A stretch of 6,932 bases of DNA, from positions 11,281-18,212 of the forward strand of contig PACY01000049.1 in assembly GCA_002700405.1 (NCBI GenBank). Direction: 5' to 3'. The notes under the pieces were generated by a model. The model searched no databases, was not told the DNA's origin, and saw only the letters and a list, made by a program, of their open reading frames with translations. Each line of letters starts with the position of its first letter. Position 1 is the first letter of the stretch. This stretch comes from Flavobacteriaceae bacterium (GTDB taxonomy: Bacteria; Bacteroidota; Bacteroidia; Flavobacteriales; Flavobacteriaceae). Both the position numbers and the translations under genes were made by a program. Below, piece after piece: positions 1-6,924 of the stretch.

Positions 1-1343
1 TCAACTAATTCATCTATTTTTGAAAGTGAGACTATATTAATTTTCTTAGATGTTAGTTTATCGCTGTGTTTTGAGATAAATATTTTTGAGAATCCTAATT
101 TTTCCGCTTCCTTGATTCTTTGCTCGATTCTTTGGACAGGTCTTATTTCTCCCGACAATCCTATCTCAGCTGCAAAACAATAATCTTCAGGAATTTTAAT
201 TTCATTATTTGATGATAATATCGCTGATACAATTGCCATATCTATTGCAGTATCTTCGACTTTAATTCCTCCAGTTATATTTAAAAATATATCCTTCATT
301 CCTAATTTAAATCCAACTCTTTTTTCTAATACAGCTAATAACATGTTTAGCCTTTTTGAATTAAACCCAGTGCAACTTCTTTGAGGGGTTCCATAAACTG
401 CAGAGCTAACCAATGCTTGAACCTCAATCATAAATGGACGTGAGCCTTCTATTGCAGCAGAAATTGCACTTCCACTTAGCTTTTGATTGGAATTACTTAT
501 TAGTATTTCTGAAGGGTTTTTTATTTCTTTTAGCCCTTCATTTAGCATTTCATAAATGCCTATTTCATTAGTTGATCCAAATCTGTTTTTTTTAGCTCTA
601 AGTATTCTGTAAAAATGATTTCTATCTCCCTCAAATTGAAGAACAGTATCTACCATATGTTCTAGTATTTTAGGGCCTGCAATATGACCTTCTTTGTTAA
701 TATGTCCTATAATTAAAACAGGGATTGAAGTTGATTTTGCAAAACTTATTAATTCAGCAGTACATGTTCTTAACTGAGTTATGCTGCCAGAAGATGCATC
801 AGCTAATTGTGAGCTTAATGTCTGAATTGAATCTATTATTAATACCTGTGGATTAATTTTCTTTACTTGATTAAAAATATTTTCAATTTTATTTTCGGTA
901 AGAATATAGCAATTATCATTGTTGTAATTAATTCGATCTGCACGCATTTTAATTTGCGCCTCGCTTTCCTCACCTGATACATACAGAACTTTGTGAGATA
1001 ACATTAGAGATAATTGAAGGAATAATGTACTCTTCCCTATGCCTGGCTCTCCTCCAAGTAAAACAAGTGACCCTGGAACAATTCCTCCTCCAATTACTCT
1101 GTCAAATTCATTATCTTTTGTTATAATTCTATATTGATCATTAATTTCTATACTACCAATTTTTTGAGGATTAGAGTTAGTATTATTTATTGAATTATAT
1201 GACCCTTCTTTATTTCTCTTAGATGTATTTAATATCTCTTCTTCAATACTATTCCATTCTTGACATTTATTGCATTGCCCTTGCCATTTTGAATATTGGG
1301 ATCCACATTCTTTACAATAAAAGGTTGTTTTAATTTTACTCAT
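1..1343 (-). CDS. radA: DNA repair protein RadA (Sms), 3' end cut by window edge
   Basis: RadA is a RecA-like ATPase that drives branch migration and processes recombination intermediates in the cytoplasm. I translated the minus strand from the ATG at 1341-1343: 447 uninterrupted codons reach the left edge with no stop. Family members are usually about 450-460 residues, so only the last few residues are missing. Domains in order: a four-cysteine zinc finger (C10, C13, C24, C27) with the typical SKWQGQC context; a Walker A motif GEPGIGKST at 98-106; a Walker B strand LIIDSIQT at 168-175; a GHINKEG segment at 213-219; the RadA signature KNRFG at 252-256; and a Lon-protease-like C-terminal domain from about 290 onward (GSAISAAIEG, GGIKVEDTAID, AAEIGLSGEIRPV). 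The start lies 2 nt after the stop of the secreted hydrolase-like gene, so radA is probably the last known member of the panC operon. No frameshift or lost motif was seen. Identification is secure. Confidence 0.97.
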   Translation of the reverse strand, partial: MSKIKTTFYCKECGSQYSKWQGQCNKCQEWNSIEEEILNTSKRNKEGSYNSINNTNSNPQKIGSIEINDQYRIITKDNEFDRVIGGGIVPGSLVLLGGEPGIGKSTLFLQLSLMLSHKVLYVSGEESEAQIKMRADRINYNNDNCYILTENKIENIFNQVKKINPQVLIIDSIQTLSSQLADASSGSITQLRTCTAELISFAKSTSIPVLIIGHINKEGHIAGPKILEHMVDTVLQFEGDRNHFYRILRAKKNRFGSTNEIGIYEMLNEGLKEIKNPSEILISNSNQKLSGSAISAAIEGSRPFMIEVQALVSSAVYGTPQRSCTGFNSKRLNMLLAVLEKRVGFKLGMKDIFLNITGGIKVEDTAIDMAIVSAILSSNNEIKIPEDYCFAAEIGLSGEIRPVQRIEQRIKEAEKLGFSKIFISKHSDKLTSKKINIVSLSKIDELV

Positions 1344-1345
1344 AA

Positions 1346-2518
1346 TTAATAACCATAATAATCAGCTATTTCATCAGCTCTTTGCAGAAGATATTCTTTT
1401 GTTATTCCAGCAATATCATCCATATTATATGCTGACCTATAAATATGCATAGCTTTTTCTGCATCACCAGTTTCTTCATAAAATCTACCCATGTAATAAC
1501 TTGGCAAAATTGTCTCCCTATATTTGTTAGTAGCTAGCTTTGCTAAATCCTTAAAAAAATGAAATTTTTCTATTTCATCTATACATTGTTCAATAGCTAT
1601 AAAATCATTAATTGACATTTCTTTATTTACTCCAAAATAGTCTTCAATTTTTTCGTATTTATCTATAAGATATTTTACTGGAGATGTTTTTAATCTTAAA
1701 ATTATTGAATCATATTCAGTCCTATTTATGTCCTTAAATATGGAGAACATATCCTCAATTGAGTGAGGAATAGTATAGGCTGGGAGCGTGTAATGAGATG
1801 GCCTTTCTAAATTTTGAAATTTGTAATGAATGTTGTCTCTGTCTAACGAATCAAGTGTTTGATTAAAATTTAATACATCGTCAGAAATTGACTGAAAATC
1901 TTCACCCGATGTACTTAAATAGTAGTATATATTTTCGTTAGAATACATTAAATATTCTGAAACATATTCCTTCATTTTATCTGTATATTTTGGACTAACA
2001 ACTATATAGCCATTCATTATTGGAACTTTTTTTATCAAGAAAAAATTAATAAAATTTGCTGTTCTTTCATGGCCAACAGCAACTCTAAAATTAGTAGTTC
2101 TATATTTTTGGTTTATATAGGGCAATAGCTCCTGTGTTACAAATTCAAAAAAATTGGCAGTAGTTGAAATAGGGGTAAAATTTATATTATCTAAAACACT
2201 TGTATCATTATATCGAGAGTCAATTTGATTTATTCCTACAACAATTGCTTCGGGAATATCACCCCAAAAAGACATGTAATCAACATTTCCAGAAACTACT
2301 TCAAATAAATAATCTCCATCGAATACAATAAATAATGGATATCTTTTTTCATTATCCAAATCATAATCTCTTGGTAATTGAATTGTGATTTCCCTGTCTG
2401 AATTTAATTTAGCAGAATAGATTTTATCATAAATATTTTTATTTCTTATGCTGTCAGAATCTTGTGCTAGTAAAGAAAATGATGAAAGACAAAATATAAA
2501 TAATAATAAATGACGCAT
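1346..2518 (-). CDS. Secreted alpha/beta-hydrolase-fold (esterase D-like) protein with C-terminal TPR-like segment; nucleophile Ser replaced by Glu
   Basis: This 390-residue protein resembles the putative esterase family (esterase D/Fes/IroE type). I chose the ATG at 2516-2518 because it gives a clean Sec signal peptide, MRHLLLFIFCLSSFSLLAQ, and lies 1 nt after the upstream TAG. The frame stays open to a TTG at 2542, which would add eight residues and overlap the neighbour. After the signal come a strand-rich start (ITIQLPRDYD, 44-53), the RYPLFIVFDGD strand (59-69), and EAIVVGINQID (90-100). The nucleophile elbow, normally GHSxGG, reads GHERTA (149-154), with Glu151 (codon 2066-2068) where serine should be. 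A possible acid (GEDF, about 205-208) and histidine (SHYTLP, His242) remain. Residues about 339-368 (YYMGRFYEETGDAEKAMHIY and following) resemble one TPR motif. The protein is probably periplasmic or exported and probably not a classical serine esterase. Its role is unknown. Confidence 0.85.
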   Translation of the reverse strand: MRHLLLFIFCLSSFSLLAQDSDSIRNKNIYDKIYSAKLNSDREITIQLPRDYDLDNEKRYPLFIVFDGDYLFEVVSGNVDYMSFWGDIPEAIVVGINQIDSRYNDTSVLDNINFTPISTTANFFEFVTQELLPYINQKYRTTNFRVAVGHERTANFINFFLIKKVPIMNGYIVVSPKYTDKMKEYVSEYLMYSNENIYYYLSTSGEDFQSISDDVLNFNQTLDSLDRDNIHYKFQNLERPSHYTLPAYTIPHSIEDMFSIFKDINRTEYDSIILRLKTSPVKYLIDKYEKIEDYFGVNKEMSINDFIAIEQCIDEIEKFHFFKDLAKLATNKYRETILPSYYMGRFYEETGDAEKAMHIYRSAYNMDDIAGITKEYLLQRADEIADYYGY

Positions 2519-2519
2519 G

Positions 2520-3491
2520 CTAGTGTTTTTTATCATTAACAAAAGGTAATATAATTAAAGATAAACCTCCAAAAATTATTATCATTAATGTCTGTGAAGT
2601 CCACATTATCCATCCAAATGACAAACTTGAGACAGAGCTTATCCCAAACCAACTAAAAGATATTTGAACAGCAAGAGGATAAGCACCAATTCCGCCAGGA
2701 GTAAACATGATGGTTAAGCTTGCCAAAATAAATGAAATTAAAATTATTGGAAATGACAAATCTGGCAACTCAGCTACTGCTTTAGTAGTCACTAAAAACA
2801 TTAATACGTACATCAACCAAATGAATATGCTGTGAAAAATAAAAAGCCATTTATTTTCAAGTTTAAAAATTATCATAAATCCCTCATACAGACCTTTGAA
2901 AAAATCTTGCAATTTATAGATTATTGGTATTGAATTATTCTTTTTTCTTAAAATAAAAAATAAAATACTAGCTAATATTATAGCGATCAGAAATAATATT
3001 TTTATGTTAACAAAGCTACTTGCCTCTAATAATTTTTCTGATATAAGTTCATAATTAATAAATAGTCCAATTATTATTAATATCGTAATGCACAAAAGAT
3101 CTACTGCTCTCTCCGCTACAATAGTCCCAAGGCCTTTTTCTAAAGGAATTTGCTCATACTTGTAAGCAATAGTTCCTCTAGCAACATCTCCAGCTCTAGG
3201 AATTGTATAATTTATTAGATAGCCAGAAAAAACAGCTAAAACACTATTTAAAAAACTGATATTGTATCCTAGAGGTTTTAATAAATATTTCCAACGATAA
3301 GATCTAGAAACATGACTTAGCCCTCCTAAGACCACTCCAAAAAACACCCAACTATATTGTGCATTAGCAAATGATTGAATTATAGAATTAATATCACCTT
3401 GACTAAGGGTAGTAGTAGAGTAATAAATACAAGCGAGCCCTATTGAAATAGGTATAATTGATTTTAGATATTTCAAAATATTTACTTTCAA
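2520..3491 (-). CDS. Flippase-like integral membrane protein (UPF0104 / lysylphosphatidylglycerol synthase TM-region family)
   Basis: This 323-residue polytopic inner-membrane protein has about eight hydrophobic segments (near 10-26, 46-60, 78-96, 127-148, 163-181, 213-236, 246-263, 289-316). Family signatures are visible: PRAGDVAR at 99-105 region followed by AERAVDL (126-132), and TPGGIGAYPL (264-273) before the last helices. The family (PF03706) includes the membrane part of MprF and stand-alone proteins of the YbhN/AglD type, proposed to move lipids or lipid-linked sugars. The soluble aminoacyl-transfer domain of MprF is absent, so a lysyl-PG synthase role is not supported; the substrate cannot be read from sequence. 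The start is a TTG (3489-3491), 4 nt after the panC stop. An in-frame stop lies just upstream, at 3501-3503, and no ATG occurs near the N-terminus. A second TTG at 3474-3476 (giving MKYLKSIIP) is possible. The TAG stop lies 1 nt before the next gene. Confidence 0.88.
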   Translation of the reverse strand: MKVNILKYLKSIIPISIGLACIYYSTTTLSQGDINSIIQSFANAQYSWVFFGVVLGGLSHVSRSYRWKYLLKPLGYNISFLNSVLAVFSGYLINYTIPRAGDVARGTIAYKYEQIPLEKGLGTIVAERAVDLLCITILIIIGLFINYELISEKLLEASSFVNIKILFLIAIILASILFFILRKKNNSIPIIYKLQDFFKGLYEGFMIIFKLENKWLFIFHSIFIWLMYVLMFLVTTKAVAELPDLSFPIILISFILASLTIMFTPGGIGAYPLAVQISFSWFGISSVSSLSFGWIMWTSQTLMIIIFGGLSLIILPFVNDKKH

Positions 3492-3495
3492 CTTA

Positions 3496-4344
3496 TTAAT
3501 TTAATGCAATATTATCTATTAGTCTTACCCCCTGTAATTTAACTGCTATAAATGCTCTATATTTTTTATCAATTGTTTTTTTATTAACAGGAATTAAAAA
3601 TTCTGATTCTGCAATAGTAAAATATTCTAATTCTATATCGTCTATATTATCAAAAAAATTGTTCACATAATTATATATATCATCAAAATTCATAGAATTA
3701 AAATTGATTCTAGCATAGTTAATAGCTTCAAATATTTTGCATGCAAATTTTCTATAAGGTTCAGTTATCTTTGAATTTCTAGAGCTTAGTGCTAATCCGT
3801 CCTCTTCTCTTATAGTATCACAACCAATGATATTTGCAGAAATATTATTATCAATAACTAATTGTTGAATAATCCTTAATTGCTGATAATCTTTTTCTCC
3901 AAAATAGGCATTATTTGGTTTTATAATATCTAATAGATGACTAACTACAGTAGCCACACCATTAAAATGTCCTCTTCTGTATTTGCCTTCCATAAATTTA
4001 TCTAAGCCTTGAAAATTGAATTTTTTAACAGATAAATTCTTATCATAAATCTCACTAATTTCAGGCGCAAAAACAATAATGTCCCTTGATACAGAATCTA
4101 AATACTGGCAGTCTTTTGTTAAGTTTTTAGGATAAGAGATTAGATCTTTTTTGTCATTAAATTGAGTGGGATTTATAAAAATACTTACAATTGTATAGTC
4201 ATTTTCTTTTATAGATCTCTTTACTAATGACAAATGGCCTGCATGCAACGCTCCCATTGTTGGGACTAATCCAATTTTAAAATTGTTTTTCTTTAGATCA
4301 CCTCTCCTGATAGCTAAATCAGATTTTTTTCTAAATAGTATCAT
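3496..4344 (-). CDS. panC: Pantothenate synthetase (pantoate--beta-alanine ligase)
   Basis: This cytoplasmic enzyme joins D-pantoate and beta-alanine using ATP, via a pantoyl-adenylate intermediate, to make pantothenate for CoA synthesis. The 282 residues match the usual family length. Motifs in order: PTMGALHAGH (28-37), with the HIGH-type ATP-binding histidines H34 and H37; FINPTQFN (56-63), with the pantoate-binding glutamine Q61; GHFNGVATVV (125-134); FGEKDYQQL (148-156), with the ATP-contacting lysine K151; REEDGLALSSRN (179-190), carrying the KMSKS-like serine/arginine loop; and the C-terminal VRLIDNI. All expected active-site positions are present, so the enzyme should be active. The ATG at 4342-4344 is the first gene of the leftward operon and faces the 104-bp divergent gap. 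panD, which makes the beta-alanine substrate, does not follow it here; the next gene is the membrane protein, 4 nt away. Confidence 0.97.
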   Translation of the reverse strand: MILFRKKSDLAIRRGDLKKNNFKIGLVPTMGALHAGHLSLVKRSIKENDYTIVSIFINPTQFNDKKDLISYPKNLTKDCQYLDSVSRDIIVFAPEISEIYDKNLSVKKFNFQGLDKFMEGKYRRGHFNGVATVVSHLLDIIKPNNAYFGEKDYQQLRIIQQLVIDNNISANIIGCDTIREEDGLALSSRNSKITEPYRKFACKIFEAINYARINFNSMNFDDIYNYVNNFFDNIDDIELEYFTIAESEFLIPVNKKTIDKKYRAFIAVKLQGVRLIDNIALN

Positions 4345-4448
4345 TTTAATAAAAATTTAACACCTTGTAAACTTAATACATTGCAATTAATCTGCATAAT
4401 TTTTGTAATTTTGCTTCCTTTTAAGGGCCACTTTCAAATTTAGGGATT
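4345..4448. promoter_or_regulatory. Divergent intergenic region between panC and the GT5-like gene
   Basis: This 104-bp stretch is the only substantial non-coding DNA in the window and must hold the 5' signals of both transcription units. It is strongly A/T-rich. On the minus strand a TAAGTTTA (complement of 4368-4375) is one base off the Bacteroidota -7 consensus TAnnTTTG and would give a leader of roughly 17 nt before panC. However, no TTG lies at a proper distance upstream of it, so the panC promoter remains unplaced. A short inverted repeat, TTAAT/ATTAA (4373-4377 and 4386-4390), could be an operator half-site pair but may well be chance in such AT-rich DNA. No riboswitch-like or terminator-like structure was found. 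Confidence 0.6.
4381..4413 (+). promoter_or_regulatory. Candidate Bacteroidota-type promoter for the GT5-like/DUF4270 unit
   Basis: TAATTTTG at 4406-4413 matches the Bacteroidota -7 consensus TAnnTTTG exactly. A TTG at 4381-4383 lies 22 nt upstream of it, at the long end of the accepted spacing for the -33 element. Transcription would start near 4419-4421, leaving a leader of about 30 nt before the ATG at 4449. An AGGG at 4442-4445 sits only 3 nt from the ATG, too close for a normal Shine-Dalgarno, which fits the weak use of that signal in this phylum. The call rests on motif and position only. Confidence 0.5.
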
Positions 4449-5255
4449 ATGAAAAACAAAAAGATTTTATATGTATCATCTGAAGTAGTTCCCTATTTAC
4501 CAGAAACAGAAATCTCATCAATGTCTTTTGAAATCCCTCGAATGGTCAATAAACAAGGGGGGCAAATTAGGATTTTCATGCCCAAATATGGGAGTATTAA
4601 CGAAAGAAGACATCAACTTCATGAAGTTATAAGATTGTCTGGGTTAAATTTAGTAATTAATGATCTTGACATGCCACTAATTATTAAGGTAGCCTCTATT
4701 CCTAAAGAAAGAATACAAGTTTATTTTATTGATAATGAGGACTATTTTAAAAGGAAAGCAACATTTACTGATGAAAATGGAAAGTTATTTAACGATAACG
4801 ATGAGCGTGCAATATTTTTTGCCAAGGGTGTAATCGAAACCATAAAGAGACTTAATTGGCCTCCAGATATAATTCATGTACATGGATGGCTCTCATCATT
4901 CTTCCCTTTATATCTTAAAGAAATGTATAAAGATGAGCCAATTTTTCAAAATAGTAAGGTTATTACATCTGTTTATGGCACAGGATTTGCTGGTTCATTA
5001 AACAAGAAATTATTTGATAAAATAATGTTTGATGAAATTGGGAAAAATAAAATTGCCGATATTAAGAATCCTAACTATAATAATCTCATGAAAACCGCTA
5101 TTGATTTCTCTGATGCACTTATAGTGGGTTCAGAAAAAATACCAAAAGAGCTTCAAGATTACTTAGACAAATGCAAAAAACCTGTATTAGGTTATCAATC
5201 CAAAGATTCATTTATTGAAGAGTACACAGAATTTTATAATAAATTGTTGAATTAA
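4449..5255 (+). CDS. Half-length glycogen/starch synthase-like protein (GT5 N-terminal domain only)
   Basis: The 268 residues correspond to the N-terminal Rossmann lobe of GT5 glycogen/starch synthases (PF08323). Recognisable landmarks are the first strand KKILYVSSEVVPY (4-16), IRIFMPKYG (40-48), VYFIDNEDYF (91-100), NDNDERAIFFAKGVIE (115-130), IIHVHGWLSSFFP (141-153, the HAHDW-type motif) and VITSVYGTGFAGS (171-183). Full enzymes are about 470-500 residues. The whole C-terminal lobe, which holds the nucleotide-sugar pocket and key catalytic residues, is missing, and the protein ends at a clean TAA rather than a broken frame. The KTGGL loop that contacts ADP-glucose aligns without gaps to PETEI (18-22), so the conserved lysine is proline. 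Such short forms are often annotated 'glycogen synthase' in Bacteroidota, but glycogen synthesis by this protein alone is doubtful. It lies 13 nt upstream of the DUF4270 gene, probably cotranscribed. A regulatory, binding or partner-dependent role is possible but unproven. Confidence 0.85.
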   Translation: MKNKKILYVSSEVVPYLPETEISSMSFEIPRMVNKQGGQIRIFMPKYGSINERRHQLHEVIRLSGLNLVINDLDMPLIIKVASIPKERIQVYFIDNEDYFKRKATFTDENGKLFNDNDERAIFFAKGVIETIKRLNWPPDIIHVHGWLSSFFPLYLKEMYKDEPIFQNSKVITSVYGTGFAGSLNKKLFDKIMFDEIGKNKIADIKNPNYNNLMKTAIDFSDALIVGSEKIPKELQDYLDKCKKPVLGYQSKDSFIEEYTEFYNKLLN

Positions 5256-5268
5256 AGTTTAAATAATA

Positions 5269-6924
5269 ATGAAGAGTTTTTCAAGGAAAATTTATTTATC
5301 TGTAATTTGTTTCACATTGCTATCAATTCAATCTTGTGAAAAAGATTTTACTAGTCTTGAATCTGATGTAATTAATTCAGATAATGCAATTAATTTTGAA
5401 ACTAAATCAATTGAATATCCAATTGTAACTAGTTCAAAAAGTGTTGATCCAGTTCAATCAAACAATTTGCCTTCATTTCTTCTTGGATATAATAATCATG
5501 CGATATATGGTGAATCTACTTCAAGCTTTATAGGGCAAATGGTTCCAGATCAATATTCCCCTGACTTTGGTGAAAATGCTGTGCTTGATTCAGTCATACT
5601 AACTATCCCTTATTTTAGCCGAGGTGTAGAGACCAGTGAGGAGGAGGATATTACATATGAAATTGATTCAGTTTATGGAGATGCCCCTATCAAAATTTCT
5701 GTTTATAGAAATAATTTCTTCTTAAGATCCTTTGATCCATATGGGGAATTTGATGATACTCAAAAATATTATTCTAATGGTTCATTATCTGATATAGAAT
5801 CAATTAGTCAAGGTCAATTAGAAGGGGATCTTCTATTTGAGGTTGATGATTTTGTGCCAGATGCAAGTCAAATTAATCTAACTGAATTAGACACACTTGA
5901 TGAGCCGTTTGTTTCTCAAAAAATAGCTCCTGCATTAAGGTTTAGATTAGATAATGAAAGTGATGAATATTGGCAAAATTTAATTTTTGCAAATCAAGAT
6001 GATCCTGTATTAAGTAATGAAAATAATTTTAAAGATTTTTTTAGAGGCTTGTATATCAAAGTTGAGAGCATAAATTCAGACGGATCTATGATGCTTTTAA
6101 ATTTGGCATCTACTAATACCAATTTAACAATTCACTATACATCTGACACGCCTATTACTTCTGAAACAGATACAGGGAATATTGATGACATAACATCATA
6201 TCAAAATGATTATGTTCTTAATTTCTCTGGTGTCCTTTTAAATGTTTTTGACAATAATTTTTCTGTTGATGTTACAAATTCAGATGATATTAATGGTGAT
6301 GAGGCTATGTATTTAAAGGGAGGTGAAGGATATATTGGAATAATTGATTTATTTAATGGAACAGTGGAAGATGAAATGGGAGATCAAGTTGATGCATTTG
6401 ATCATTTTAAAAGTTTCTTCTATGATGATATTTCAGATTCACCTTTAAAACTAATTAATGAAGCATATATTGAATTTTATGTAGATCAAAATTTAAATCT
6501 TGAGAATGAGCCTGACAGAATATATCTATATAACTATGAACAAAATATGAGTTTATTAGATTATTATCTAGATCAATCTGTAAGCTCAACTACAATTAAT
6601 GCAAAAATTAATCATCTTGAACCTTTACAAAGAGTTGATGATGACCATGAAGGGCAAGGAATAAAATATAAAATTAGAATAACAGAGCACCTAAATAATA
6701 TAATCTTAAGAGATTCGACAAATGCCAAATTAGGACTGGGGGTAATTAATGATATAGCAGCTACTTCATTCTTTAGTATTCTAAATGAGGAAACTGAAGA
6801 AGATTTAGAATTAGCTTCAGGTACAATTCTAAGTCATAAGGGTACAGTTCTTCATGGGAATCAAAGCCAAGAAGAAGATAAAAGGCCTAAAATTAAAATA
6901 TACTATACTGAGCCAGAAGACTAA
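5269..6924 (+). CDS. DUF4270 family lipoprotein, probably surface-exposed
   Basis: This 551-residue protein of unknown function matches DUF4270 in length and in several segments I recognise: the N-terminal CEKDFTSLESDV (23-34), LDSVILTIPYF (106-116), NNFKDFFRGLYIKVE (252-266), SMMLLNLAS (273-281), RIYLYNYEQNMSLLDYYLD in the later part, and the terminal KRPKIKIYYTEPED. The N-terminus is a type II signal peptide: positive residues, a hydrophobic run (about 8-20) and lipobox IQSC with Cys23 as the lipidated residue. The mature start, CEKDF, carries K and D just after the cysteine, resembling the Bacteroidota lipoprotein export signal that directs proteins to the outer face of the outer membrane. 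The rest is acidic, rich in Asn/Asp/Ser and beta-strand-like, with no catalytic motif I can identify. The ATG at 5269 follows an A/T-rich leader with no Shine-Dalgarno. It is the second gene of the rightward unit. Confidence 0.92.
   Translation: MKSFSRKIYLSVICFTLLSIQSCEKDFTSLESDVINSDNAINFETKSIEYPIVTSSKSVDPVQSNNLPSFLLGYNNHAIYGESTSSFIGQMVPDQYSPDFGENAVLDSVILTIPYFSRGVETSEEEDITYEIDSVYGDAPIKISVYRNNFFLRSFDPYGEFDDTQKYYSNGSLSDIESISQGQLEGDLLFEVDDFVPDASQINLTELDTLDEPFVSQKIAPALRFRLDNESDEYWQNLIFANQDDPVLSNENNFKDFFRGLYIKVESINSDGSMMLLNLASTNTNLTIHYTSDTPITSETDTGNIDDITSYQNDYVLNFSGVLLNVFDNNFSVDVTNSDDINGDEAMYLKGGEGYIGIIDLFNGTVEDEMGDQVDAFDHFKSFFYDDISDSPLKLINEAYIEFYVDQNLNLENEPDRIYLYNYEQNMSLLDYYLDQSVSSTTINAKINHLEPLQRVDDDHEGQGIKYKIRITEHLNNIILRDSTNAKLGLGVINDIAATSFFSILNEETEEDLELASGTILSHKGTVLHGNQSQEEDKRPKIKIYYTEPED

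Noticed and set aside
1..1343. Possible frameshift or pseudogene in radA, because no closed reading frame is present.
   Set aside because: A codon-by-codon reading gives 447 sense codons with every RadA motif in order. The stop simply lies beyond the left edge.
2519..2542. Upstream TTG start at 2542 for the secreted hydrolase-like gene, giving eight extra residues and overlap with the membrane-protein gene.
   Set aside because: The ATG at 2518 gives a better signal peptide with its charged residues at the start, and a natural 1-nt junction. A second in-frame ATG at 2536 is possible but also weakens the signal peptide.
2520..3491. Calling the membrane protein MprF (lysyl-phosphatidylglycerol synthase).
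   Set aside because: Only the transmembrane region family is present. The cytosolic aminoacyl-transfer domain is absent at 323 residues.
4417..4426. Small hairpin CCTT-TT-AAGG downstream of the candidate promoter, considered as a terminator or regulatory stem.
   Set aside because: A 4-bp stem with a 2-nt loop is too small to be stable, and no T-run follows it.
3496..5255. Assigning the GT5-like gene as glgA in a glycogen operon.
   Set aside because: No glgB, glgC, glgP or other glycogen gene is present. The protein lacks the KTGGL loop and C-terminal lobe, so the symbol would mislead.
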